Below, piece after piece: positions 8,667 to 19,014 of a DNA stretch of 64,000 nucleotides. The DNA is taken from NCBI RefSeq assembly GCF_020520425.1, contig NC_079491.1, positions 30,309,449 through 30,373,448 on the forward strand. The letters run 5' to 3'. The translations under genes and the position numbers were made by a program. This stretch comes from Spinacia oleracea (Eukaryota > Streptophyta > Magnoliopsida > Caryophyllales > Amaranthaceae). Below the pieces are notes generated by a model. It searched no databases, was not told the origin of the DNA, and worked only from the letters and a program-made list of their open reading frames with translations. Within the stretch, counting starts at the first letter, position 1; each line of letters opens with the position of its first letter.

Positions 8667-11650
8667 TCATGGTCTTTTTTCTAATCTTCTAGCCATTGCA
8701 AGATCCTGCAATGCTTGGCTTGATATTGTGTGTCCTTGACTTGGTTGAGTCTGTGACAATGGGAAGTCATGTGCAGGGAAGGAGTAGATGGTTTGCTCAC
8801 CCCCATGATCAGAATAGAAAGCTGCAGGAGGTCTTTGCCTCTGTGGTGTGGGGAAGTGTTGTGATATAGGCTGCATTAATTAAAACAAATTAGGAACAAG
8901 TTGGCTTCAGTACAGTAAAGTAACATGTAAGAAAGAATTTGAGTATATTGAATGACTTACAGTAGCTATTCTTTGATACCCATTTGGGTAGGTATAAATA
9001 CCCACACCCCTATTGTGCATTGGTATAGCTGAACTGGTTCTTGGGTGTTGTTGCTGTGGTGTGGTCTGCTCTGCAGTAGCATGATTGTTGCTGTGTTGTT
9101 GTTGCTTAGGGGCATTCTTGCAACCCCTTTTGTTGTGGCCTATCACACCACATAAGCTGCATTTCATAGAACAACCTGTTCTCTTCAGCTTACCAGATGC
9201 AGTTACCTCTCCAACACCATATCTCCTCTTTGTTTTAGGTCTTCCATTGACCTTTTTCACCTTTGGAGCCACAACAATGCTATCAGAAGTAGGCCACTCT
9301 TGAGGACCATTTAAAGGCTCTAACAAAAATTCATATGCCTTCATGTAGGTCTGTTTGCAGAAATATGCATTGACATATTGTTCTGGGTGGTCTACTTTAT
9401 TCCATATAGCAACAATTGCATGTTTGCATGGAATCCCACTCACCTGCCATGCATTGCAACTGCAAGTATGTTGGTTCAGATCCACCACATACTTAACCTG
9501 TGTTGCACCTTCTCTTACTCCATAGCAAAACCCACCATCCCAGTATGCATTCCAACCCCTAGCCCAAATTTTGTGTTTCTCTAACTGAATTTGGATCCTA
9601 GGACACAACATTATCTCCTTTTTCCCAATGAAATCTCTTTTCTTATGCAGTCTTTCCATCAAACCCTCTCTGATATCTTCCAACATGGTAATAATAGGCT
9701 TGTGCCTTGCACTCAAGATGTATGCATTAAACACCTCACTCATGTTGTTGTCTACACTGTCACAACAAGATAATGGAGTGTAGAATGCCCTACACCATTT
9801 CTTGTAGTTCCTTTTCAGTAGGTCTTCAGCAGCTTCATGTGAAATACCCCTCATTACTTCAATGTTTTCATTGAAGTGATTTACTGTGTTGCTTTTTGCA
9901 ATAGTCCAAAATTGTTTTCTGTACTCTAAACCACCTCCAAACACTCCCCTAAAGGTACAGTACACATGCCTTGCACACACCCTACTTTCAGCTTGTGGAA
10001 ACACATTTGACACAGCAGCAAGTAAACCCTTTTGTTGGCCAGACATGAAAGTGTACCCTGCTCCTTCACTAGTGCCTAAATCAGTAGCTAGAAGTTCTAG
10101 AAACCAACTCCATGTGTCAGTGCTCTCAACCTCACAAACAGCCCAAGCCAAAGGGAACATTTGATTGTTTCCATCCCTCCCTACTGCTACTAACAATTGA
10201 CCCCCAAATGGTCCCTTTAAGAAACATCCATCAAGTGATATGAAAGGTCTGCATCCTGCCAAGAACCCTTTCCTAAGTGCCTCAAAACACAAATACAGTC
10301 TGTCAAACACATTTGCATCCAACTTCAACTTCACTGTGTTCCCTGGATTGCTTCTTAGTATCTCAGCTGCATACCTTGGGAGTAATGCATACTGCTCTTT
10401 GTATTCACCAACAATGAGTGCTTGACCCCTTCTCCTAGCCCTGGCAGCCTTGTGTTTGCTCACCCTTATACCCTTTTCTAACCAAATGGTTTCCTGAATA
10501 TCTTGCACTCTCATGTAAGGGTTAACCTTAAACAGATTCTGGTAGTGTTCTGCAATTCAATGTGAAGTCATCTTCTTAATGATAGGTGTCCTACCACAAG
10601 TGTGCTAACTGACAAATATTTTCACTGTAAATGAACTTCTTCCTCTCTCCCATGAAGCCCAAATTCTCCATTTACAACCTTTATCTTTGTGCTCACACTC
10701 TGCACAAACCCTAGTGGAATCATTTTTAGAAAATGGAATGTTTCTTCCTTTATCAATTGAATAATCTATGATTGCTTTCCTAAATGTCTTTGGATTCTCA
10801 AACTGTTGCCCAACATAAAAAGTGGCTTCCCTCTCTTCAGTTTCAGTGTTGTTTTGCTTCTGTTTCCCTCTCCCCCTCTTATGGTGTTGTGGTGCAACTA
10901 AGTAACCAACATCATCCTCATCTTCTGACTCACTAGGGCTGTCTAAGTCACTGTATCCATCAAAGTCATCCCCCAAATTCAGACCACCTTCTACTTTACT
11001 TTATGCTAGTTTTTTCAGCATTACTAACTCCTCAAAATAAGCCTTTTCCCTTCTCATATCATCAGATATCTTAGACCTAGCAGTGGCTAACTCATCATCA
11101 TCCTCATCTATACCCTCTGAATCATAATCAATTTCAGGTTGAGGCACATTTTGAGGTTGAATTTGAGGTTCAGGTTGAGGTTCAGTTTGTTTGGGTGGGA
11201 GTACTGTAAAAGGTGGTTCCACATAATCAGAATTTAAGTCAACCACATCAGTATTCAACAACTCAAGGAAGCTACCTCTCCCTCCTCCCCCTCCTCCACT
11301 CCTGTTTAGGTTAAAGTTGTAGGTAGGTTTGATTTTATGTTCAATGTATATATGAATGCTTTTGTATTCAAAGAGTAAAGCTAAGAAAGGGTCACAAGTA
11401 CTACTATCAAAACCTAAAAACCTAACCCCATTCTTGAATTCTTTCCTAGGGTCCCAGAAATGTACTTTCTCTATATCATTATAACCTAAACTATCGACTA
11501 ATTCCTTAACATATTTGCCATCTGCATTCTCATGGATGTAATCAAAGACATCCACCCTCCCCCCACTATAAACCATATCACCTTGCACAACCCATTCACC
11601 ACCATGATGCACATATATGCAAGGGTTCAAAGTCAAATCATCAACATCAT
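8667..11650 (-). pseudogene. MuDR-type MULE transposase, disabled
   Basis: A three-part frame reads down the - strand. 11650-11004 is an N-terminal PB1-like domain (CIYVHHGGEWV...VDVFDYIH) ending in an acidic linker. 10976-10605 is the MuDR DNA-binding region (FYVGQQFENPKTFRKAI...CKWRIWAS). 10514-8961 is the MULE catalytic core, followed by a SWIM finger (CSCNAWQVSGIPCKHAI) and a CCHC knuckle (CSLCGVIGHNKRGC). A further exon at 8870-8667 joins in phase (ACT|GTAAGT to TGCAG|CCT) and supplies the C-terminus. The first two segments and the core share one frame but are broken by stops (TAG at 11003-11001, TAG at 10607-10605, and a TGA near 10560). The second catalytic Asp, expected in the FMSDQQKG-like context, is Gly (FMSGQQKG, codon GGC). 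The gene 5' end probably has another small exon upstream of the acceptor at 11651. Confidence 0.85.
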
Positions 11651-12074
11651 CTGATCAAAGTTAAACAATATCAATTACAAAAACAAAACTTTAAGAAATC
11701 AAACCAAACCAAATCTTGAATAACAACACAAGAGATAACAAAAGGTTAAATTGCATTCATTCATTCATCCATCCATCCATCATAATCAGAATTCATTTAC
11801 AAAAGGGTAGGCTTCAACCCTAACATTTCAAACCTCAATCCACTATTGAGGGAGAAGCCTACGGTTAGATATAAACTACTGTCATAGCAGTGACAAATAC
11901 CAAAAACCAACATTTGTCACATTCACAAAAACCTAATTGCAATGACAGTAGTAATGTAATTGTCCTTGAAAATTAAAAATAAAAAAAGCATAAACAAGCT
12001 GGATCATCATAAGCTTGACAAAAGAGGGGCCACCACCAGCGCCACCACCACCCCTGCATGGCCTCCACCACCAG
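11651..12074. other. Spacer between the two - strand MULE genes
   Basis: AT-rich, no ORF. It contains a short CATT/CATC repeat tract (11757-11782). It should hold the first exon, leader and promoter of the transposase gene and the 3' end of the F-box-like gene; none of these could be fixed precisely. Confidence 0.4.
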
Positions 12075-12992
12075 CTACTCCTCCTCCTTGAAAAGGAGGG
12101 GGAAGCCGTCAAAGTAGACGGTCATGTCCTTGTCCATCCAGGCGTGGAAGTCACGGCCATCATTGTCAATGATGTCCATGATCACCCACTCCCGCAGCCA
12201 CGCGCGGTAGCATCCTTGAGGGTAGTGGTATGGGAGGCGGTACCGCAACTTGGCCCACCTACGCCACTGCTTGCACACCATCTGCACAACAGCCTGCCCC
12301 TCCCAGTCCAGCTTGGTGAAGATTTGGGTGATGAGGATGTCTTGATGATGACAAAGGGGGTGTGCCTCCCTTAAAGTAAGGTCTCCTAAAGTCAAAGTAA
12401 CGGCCAAAGCAATAAAACAGTAAGTAAACCCTAATTATTATACGGAATCTAGATTAAAATACTTCCAAATTAAACAATAGTTTAAATAAACACCATTTTC
12501 AAGAACATGCAAGCATCAATTCGAATTAATCAAACTCTGTTTTTTATTCAAGTGAATCAAAAACAGTAAGTGAAACCCTAATTACTACAAAATCTAGTTT
12601 AAATTAATTCCAAATTAGGCAACAATTGTATAATTTAACATATTAAACACCATTTTCAAGAACATGCAAGCATCAATTCGAATTAAATATTGGAAAGTAA
12701 AAACGGACGAAACCCTAATTCCAACTTCAATTGATAAATTATGCGAAATCAGCCCACGATTGTTTAAATTAACATATAAAACACCACAATCAAGATAATG
12801 CATGCACCAATTTTGGGAAAAAGTTACTTAACAAAAAAGCCCTAATTTATCATGGCTCAACTGCAAACATTTATTGAAAAAACCGACAAATTGAATGAAA
12901 ATACCTTCGTCCTATCTGGAAATTCTTGTTCTCTTGGGGGTGCGACATTCCCACTTATCAACAGTCCTCTTTCCTGATACGCAAGAACCCAT
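12075..12992 (-). pseudogene. F-box-like MULE passenger gene, two exons, one nonsense codon
   Basis: Exon 1 starts with ATG at 12992 and ends at 12905 (GACGAAG|GTATTT). Exon 2 starts at 12385 after GACTTTAG and runs to TAG at 12075. The phases agree (one base plus two), so the splice is credible. Exon 1 encodes MGSCVSGKRTVDKWECR and then a basic stretch, but has an in-frame TAG at 12914-12912. Exon 2 reads HHQDILITQIFTKLDWEGQA, then VVQMVCKQWRRWAKLRY, which has the hydrophobic spacing and VCKxWR motif of an F-box-like helix bundle; the C-terminal half is rich in Trp and Asp. F-box domains usually link substrates to SCF ubiquitin ligases; the function here is not known. It could be a captured host gene or a standard passenger of this MULE family. 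Confidence 0.5.
12410..12850. repeat. Three imperfect ~145-bp tandem repeats in the F-box-like intron
   Basis: The words AAACCCTAATT, AACACCATTTTCAAGAACA, TGCAAGCATCAATTCGAATT and TTTAAATTAA recur in the same order in three blocks, beginning near 12425, 12570 and 12710. The third copy is the most diverged. The array lies entirely within the intron (12386-12904). Confidence 0.75.
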
Positions 12993-13356
12993 TTTTGCAG
13001 AAAACTCAGAGTAATAACTTCAAATTCTCTTAAGTGTTTGAGTGAGTAAATGGCAAAAAGACAACTGAGAGTGAAAATGGGGGAGGGGGGGGGGACCATA
13101 TAAATAGGAAGTGAAAAGGGGGGAAATAGGGTTGGGAACAGTAAAAAATTACCGCCAAAACATTATTAGGAAGGAACCAGAAAAAACGAGAGAAGTTGGA
13201 AGGTTTCCACGTGTACACATTGAAAAAGTAAGTTGAAACCTCTAAGTAATTGGAAAAGGCTTATTTTCATCAAAATCATCTGTTTTCAATCATTAATCTA
13301 CGTGTATATTAATTCTCCTTTTATTTTAATAATTTTTAATATTATTATATTCATTT

Positions 13357-13491
13357 TAACGGCCGTTAGTGACGGAAAACAAAAAGCAGCGTTTTCCATC
13401 CATTTTGAGGGACCTAAATGCTCCTTTTGAAACTTGAGGGACCTAACTGCTCCTTTTGGCAAAGTTTAGGGACCTTCAGTACAGTTTACTC
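13357..13491 (-). repeat. Right TIR of the MULE
   Basis: Inverted match of 7643-7778, ending TTTACTC before the ATTTGTTTTC duplication. The outer about 20 bases have diverged more than the inner part. Confidence 0.9.
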
Positions 13492-13802
13492 ATTTGTTTT
13501 CATATACTAGAAATAAAAGAGGGTCAAAGTGAATTATGTGAATAGTGCAAAAAGTCAAACAGGTCGAATATTAAGGGAATGGTACAGTATTCGCCAAAGC
13601 AATTTAAGTTGTTGATCTTGTATCCACATGTTTTATTGGGAAATATAAAGCTGTACCATATGTGGTAAGTTACTAAAGATACATGCACCAGAGTTTGGAC
13701 TAACTCAGAGATGTATCTGTCACTCCTTGAAAGTCGCAGCTCGTAGCCTAAATACTGGTGTGTGGACCGGTGTATCCAACTATAGCTATCGGTGCGGTTC
13801 CT

Positions 13803-14021
13803 GTGACACACAAACCCCACCTACACCCATATTCCCTACAAAAACATTTAAAAATTCACACCCCCACTCACCACTCTCCACCTCTTTACACATTTCCCAC
13901 TAACTCTATTAAAAAATACCCCACTATCAACTAACACCCATTAAACTAATAAGTCAATTCAAATGTCTTAAACTCCGCACCGGTCAAACCGATGCGAGTA
14001 TTAAGGGACGGAAGGAGTATT
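13803..14021. mobile_element. Truncated Stowaway-type MITE (second family)
   Basis: The right half is clear: CACATTTCCCACTAACTCTA, CCACTATCAACTAACACC, CTTAAACTCCGCACCGG and the terminus GAGTATTAAGGGACGGAAGG. The same internal sequence is in the copy at 63291-64000. The left terminus is lost or too decayed to place. Confidence 0.6.
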
Positions 14022-15394
14022 GGTTGTATTCATGAGTTTGATATTGAATCGACTACTCACCTCTTGGTTGAATCCACGATATAGCTAGGCATCTGGGGTG
14101 ATATTCTTAACTACGAGGTTACTAAAAGTAGAAGTTTCAACCATGAAATAGTTATCTGGGGTTTTTCTCATGCTTAAGATTATTCTAGTTTTGGAATTGT
14201 TTAGAATAGAAACGTATTGTTTACTTGCAGGTCTAGAGGTTGATCAACATTAAATATGTATGCCATGTTTGAATTTAGAACAATACGGGAACATAATACA
14301 TTGCAATTTATATGTATCAATTATTTGCATGGCCCCAAATCCCCAATGTATAGATATGTCCATGTAAGGTGAACACTTGGTACTATATACACATTTTAAT
14401 GATATCAACATTGAAATAACTTAGTACTATTATCAAATAAATTACGGTCATAAATTTGATTACGAAACTAAATCTTTTAGAAATTTCAAAATCCGTGGCA
14501 CCAGCATAAGTCATTATTGCCCAATTCTTTGGATAACTTGATAGTGTCTAAGAAGTTTTTACTAATCATAACAATTAAGAACACTATTCACTTATTTTAA
14601 CTTTGTACTAGTGTGTGGCCCGGGCGTTGCTGTGGGTTTTACTTTTAGTAGGGTTTACTTTTTGTAAAAATGTGTCCATTTTTAAAAGATAACATTTATA
14701 TGGGAAAATGTAACATACATTGTAGCTAGTTAAGATGGTAAGAAGTGAAACTTTAATCCATGAGGTTTGATGTTCGATCCCTGCTACATGATATTTTTGG
14801 TTGTCAACATGTCATGATGCTTATTAGCGGTGACATGGCGTAATAAGGAGGGGTATCCATAACACATATACGTTTTCATAAACGCATTTATTATATGGAG
14901 TATTGACAAGAAAATGCAATCAAACTCGTAGGATGAAAGCCTTTAAAATTGCGTAATTTGCTCATTGAATTACAACTTAGTTTATTTTGCAATTAGTTTA
15001 GAGTTCGGTACACTTATAAGCCCAATAAAGATTCCACACTGAAATCAGTTTGCCAAAATGCAATCAAACTCATAGGGTTGAGGGCTTTAAAACTTGCGTA
15101 TTTTGCCTATTGGGTTACGATGTTGTATAATTGCAATTGGTTTACAGTTCTCCAATGTGGGGACAACCCACATGTGACTATGTGAGTGTCCTTAGAATTT
15201 ATAATATGAAACGGGCACGGGCAGCACAATAGAGAGGAGGAAAGTTCAGTCCACTTAAAAGCGCAACTGTACCAAATGACAATAGTGGCCATAGAAGTAG
15301 TAGCTCATCAAATTTATAAGTTGTTATTTTTTCCCCCAATATGGGACAATTTACATGCAGTTACCTTTCGGTTTCAATATCTTGTAAATAAAAA
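14022..15394. other. Non-coding spacer with a Helitron-type 3' end at 14608
   Basis: No credible gene. Read on the - strand, 14608-14632 is AACGCCCGGGCCACACACTAG followed by T: a short GC-rich hairpin about 8 bases before CTAG, the usual layout of a plant Helitron 3' end. Its 5' end was not found. Positions 14911-15050 and 15055-15190 are an imperfect direct duplication sharing AATGCAATCAAACTC and related words. Confidence 0.4.
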
Positions 15395-15784
15395 CTAGTC
15401 TTTAGGCCCGTGCAGTGCACGGGCTTATATGCGTAAATAGTTTTTTTTTTTGGAGTACACAAAGTTAAAGATAACGTAATACGTATCAAATAGCATTTTC
15501 AACCAAATTATAATTATCATTTTAAAAGTAATTTAACCAACTAAATAATATTGCTCGTGAATCGTGACGCTAAACATCTGTTGCATACGCATGTCACTAA
15601 ATCAATATTGTTGGTGATCGACGCTAAACATCTGTTGCGATGCACGACCATTTTTAAACCTCATCTGCCTACTTCCTTCATTTCCTTGAGCAAAAATAAT
15701 GCTTCTTTGAGTTTCCTTCCCTACCAAAGAAGTTAACCAAATTACGAAGTATTAAACTTCGTAAATTAAACCGGTAGGTAGAAT

Positions 15785-15868
15785 CTAATCTTCTGAGATC
15801 ACCGATGATATCTCTTCAAGGTGGTCGAGTGCTTCCTTTAGTCTTCTACTCTGACGTAAACCAACCAT
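15785..15868 (-). other. Small ORF, possible captured exon
   Basis: ATG at 15868 to TAG at 15785 gives 27 codons (MVGLRQSRRLKEALDHLEEI then SSVISED), amphipathic and charged. It lies in the 3' half of the Helitron-like unit. It might be the last exon of a captured gene, but it is too short to judge and I recognise no family. Confidence 0.15.
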
Positions 15869-16779
15869 CAGTGTAACAGTTTTATATAAGTAATCACTTT
15901 GGGGGTAGACACATAATAATACAAAGAGTAACAATAGATTTCAGTAACCCAAATTAAATCATACTTTTAATTTAGAACCAAAATATAGAAATTATTCAAG
16001 GTACAAAATTATCCTAGTATTACAAATTATAGTCCGAAAATTGAGGATCGAATCATTCGCTAATTTGCACACTACAGTTTTCACAAACTCTACTTATTCA
16101 AATCCTAGCAAAAATACTCATATCATTTAATTTGAACAAAAGTAATGATCCTACAATTGAATATCAATTTAAGGTTGTTTTTCCTTTGGTAATTTTTTTT
16201 CAAGTTTCTCTTCACTTGGTTGATAGAAAATGTATTGTATCTTTCATCTTCCTGATTAATAGGTAAGGGATAAAGCCCGTTTTACCTTGTCCGAGAAGAG
16301 CATCTTAAAATCCTCAAATCGCCAACATGTATTATTTTAGAAAATAGCTACAACTTTACTCAACATTTCAAACTATGTGTATACCTAATTTGTATTCCTT
16401 AACGGAACTAAACTGAGTCAATTCACCTACCAAATTCCACACGTTTTTGTTTTGATATATAGCCCTAGTTTTCTCAGAGTTCAATTAGAAACAATCAATC
16501 CAACCAATTTCTCTAATCTCATATACTTGACCAATCTCAAATTTATCTAATCTCATATAATCATCTACAATAATTGCATAAAACACCCAAAATCTTCCAA
16601 AAAATCGAATTACCTGCTTAAGATGCGTATTTTGTAGCAAATCCAGTTGTATGGGTTCCTGTAATCGTCACTAAATAATCAATTAATATAAATTCCATGA
16701 AAAATGCCCAATTAATCAATTTAAACAATTGACGAATAAGATGAATACACTAGTGGAAAAAGGCTTATTTGCATCCCCG

Positions 16780-17043
16780 CATTTGCCACGCCATTCTGAA
16801 CATGCGAAGCAAATAACAAATTTTAGCATAAAATTTAGTCATTTGCATCGCAGATTTATAATTCTGCGTGGCAAATGACTCTAGGAGCACCCTAGAGTCA
16901 TTTGCCACGCAGAATTATAAATCTGCGACGCAAATTACTCAATTAAGTGCATCGCAGATTTATAATTCTGCGTGGCAAATGACTCTAGGGTGCACCTAGA
17001 GTCATTTGCCACGCAGAATTATAAATCTGCGATGCAAATGACT
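16780..17043. repeat. Left subterminal palindromic repeats of the CACTA element
   Basis: Alternating direct and inverted copies of about 50 bp contain GTCATTTGC..CGCAGATTTATAATTCTGCG and TGGCAAATGACTCTAG. Two perfect or near-perfect long palindromes form, centred near 16890 and 16998. In CACTA elements subterminal motifs are transposase-binding sites; the long foldback arrangement is notable. Confidence 0.85.
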
Positions 17044-17108
17044 AATTTTTTTTTTCGAATTCGCGCTCACCCTTAATTGCAAAACGAATATTCATCTGAC
17101 TTAGGTTA

Positions 17109-17420
17109 TTGCTCGACAAATTAACACCAACACTAGCGCCCTCCCCAACGAAACCACCACCAACACCAACACTAGCTGCTTTGTTCTCACCGGCGGCACT
17201 GCCGTCGTTGCTTCGCCGCCTTCCATCGTTGCCGCGCCGGCGTTCACTGCTTCCCCTCACTGCTGCGCGAGAACAATTCAGCTTCCCCTCACTGCTGCGC
17301 GCTTCACTGCTTCCCCTCACTGCTCCGTTTTTAGGGTCGCCTCCCACGCCGCCGCCCACGCCGCCACCCACTCAGCCGCCCTCGTTCATTGTCGTCTCTC
17401 CTCTCTTAGGTATTGAATAG
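17109..17420 (+). other. GC-rich, repeat-like segment inside the CACTA element
   Basis: An open stretch of about 104 codons rich in Pro, Leu, Ser and Arg, built from short repeats such as CTTCCCCTCACTGCT and CCGCCCACGCCG. The opposite strand is also open and Gly/Arg-rich. This reads as composition rather than a gene. It could be a CpG-rich 5' leader: CTCTTAG|GTATTG at the end looks like a donor. Confidence 0.3.
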
Positions 17421-18357
17421 TTTTGATATTTATTGAATTTTAATTGTGTATTTTAATTTTAATTGTGGACATTATAATTGAAATTCGGAAAATGACGGGA
17501 TTATAGAAATTAAAGTTTTGATGGTTACATCAAGTTCACTGATTGATTGATTCTATTCTAGTTCTTATAGATTTCAGATGGTGTTCTGTCATCGTACCCT
17601 GAGTCTTTCGGTGATTGGTTGTTCGACCTCCATACTCATGCTTGACTCACTAGATCTCAGGTATTTATGGTCAATGAGGTGTGTGTGTGTGACAATGTAG
17701 CTGATTTGTTTTAAGTGAAGAGAGCAATATGCGTAGATAATTGGAATTCCTCAATTTGTGGGTGAAACCATGCCAGGATGATAAGCAATGAAAAAAGAAC
17801 TAAGCGTTTTTGAAAGATAATTGCTGTTAGATTAAGAATCAGTCTCCATTTAGCAGAAGAGGTATTGAAAAAGTAATGGAAGAAGAAAGATTTCAGAATG
17901 AGATTGAGAAAATTGAGTTAACAGACAATGATGGACAGTATTAACACTTACGAGTTACGATCCAAGTGACATCCCATTTGAAAGAGCAAATTAATTGGTA
18001 ATAGGAGTGGATTACTGGACTTGTAGCAATGTGGAATTTTCCTGTGCTTATATATTTATGTCTCTTTGCTTTGATGGACTTTTTTTTCTGCCATATGTTC
18101 TTGAGGGACTGTTCTCCTAGGCTTAGCATATATCTTAAAAGTGTAACTTATCAGCAAATTCAGTGGAGTAAAGTGCTGGTGTTAGAAATGATTCCAGTGA
18201 ATGTTTTGGCGTTATTATTAGTCGTGTTTGATGCTGTGTACTCCATTGCTTTGATGAACTTTATTTGCACTTTTCAACCATTCTGTTGCTTGTCATTATC
18301 TCCAATAATGCTTGACTGGGTAGAAATCTTCAACTGTTTATATCTTCATGTCTCCAG

Positions 18358-18925
18358 GGGTTGTGTGGAGAATTGTCAGGAGACGGGTTGTGTTGGAAGT
18401 CAACAATGCTTTCAGCATATATTCACCGCTGATGGTAACATTTCTGATGGTCGGTGGTACCTCCAAGAACCTCTCTATCTGAAATGGAAACAATGGGATT
18501 GCCACAGTGATTGCCGCTACTATTGTATGCTTGCAAGGGAGGAGGAAAGAAGAAAGCTCGGCGAGAAGCCTGTCAAGTATCACGGAAGATGGCCTTTTCG
18601 TCGTGTTTATAGAATTCAGGTTCTTATGTGTTCCTGTTTGTTGCAATATGTTAGATTATTTTGCAGTAGTATTAACTTTATTTGTCCTTCAATTAGCAAG
18701 TTCAAATATTTTCGACTTGTTTCTCCAGGAACTTGTTTCTGTTTCTTTTTCTGCACTCAATCTTGCTATACAATTTCATGGTTGGATATCTTTCTTCATT
18801 CTTGTCAACTACAAGCTGCCTTTGACGGATAATCGAAAGACGTACTATGAGTATTCTGGCCTTTGGCATATCTATGGTGTCCTAGCAATGAACTGTTGGT
18901 TCTGGGCTCCAGTTTTCCACAGCCG
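18358..18925 (+). pseudogene. PER1/PGAP3-like gene fragment (two exons) captured by CACTA
   Basis: Exon A, 18358-18619, follows TCTCCAG and ends CAG|GTTCTT. Exon B, 18729-18925, follows TTCTCCAG and ends in GTAAG. They join in phase 0 with no stop. The product has the Per1 luminal Cys-rich region: GCVENCQETGCVGSQQCF, then WYLQEPLYLKWKQWDCHSDC, RYYCMLAREEE and YHGRWPFRRVY. Exon B gives the first membrane part: LNLAIQFHGWISFFI, KTYYEYSGLWHIYG, NCWFWAPVFHSR. Per1/PGAP3 proteins are ER/Golgi seven-span enzymes that remodel the lipid of GPI anchors. The N-terminal exon(s) and the later membrane spans are absent, and no start codon is evident. Retained introns mean that genomic DNA, not a cDNA, was captured. 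Confidence 0.85.
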
Positions 18926-19014
18926 GTAAGAACTCATCGTCTCATCCTTTTGTTCTTTTCTGTTTAATTCGATTATTATGCATCTATTATAGCTGTAAAC
19001 CTGTAAGATATCCC

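Larger units (their letters stand above)
7643..13491 (-). mobile_element. MULE (Mutator-like DNA transposon) with three genes
   Basis: Terminal inverted repeats of about 135 bp start GAGTAAA and contain GGTCCCTAAACTTTGCC. A perfect 10-bp duplication ATTTGTTTTC flanks the element (7633-7642 and 13492-13501). Inside are a GRF zinc-finger ORF on + (8157-8585), a MuDR-type transposase gene on - (8667-11650) and an F-box-like gene on - (12075-12992). Both - strand genes carry nonsense changes and the transposase lacks a catalytic residue, so this copy is non-autonomous now. Its insertion point lies within an older Stowaway MITE. Confidence 0.95.
7468..13589. mobile_element. Stowaway-type MITE split by a MULE
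   Basis: The left part, 7468-7642, begins TACTCCCTCTGTCCC. The right part, 13502-13589, continues with the internal sequence and a decayed terminus. The two parts together match the uninterrupted copy at 24240-24503 over its whole length, with the break at ATTTGTTTTC. So this MITE was present first and was cut open by the MULE. Confidence 0.85.

Noticed and set aside
12857..13218. - strand frames around the F-box-like exon 1
   Set aside because: They are other frames of the same region; only the ATG at 12992 joins exon 2 in phase.
17042..17371. Gly/Arg-rich - strand frame in the CACTA element
   Set aside because: It is a composition effect of the GC-rich block, open on both strands.
18338..18646. 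- strand frame opposite the PER1-like exon
   Set aside because: The conserved Cys-rich motif and splice sites are on the + strand.
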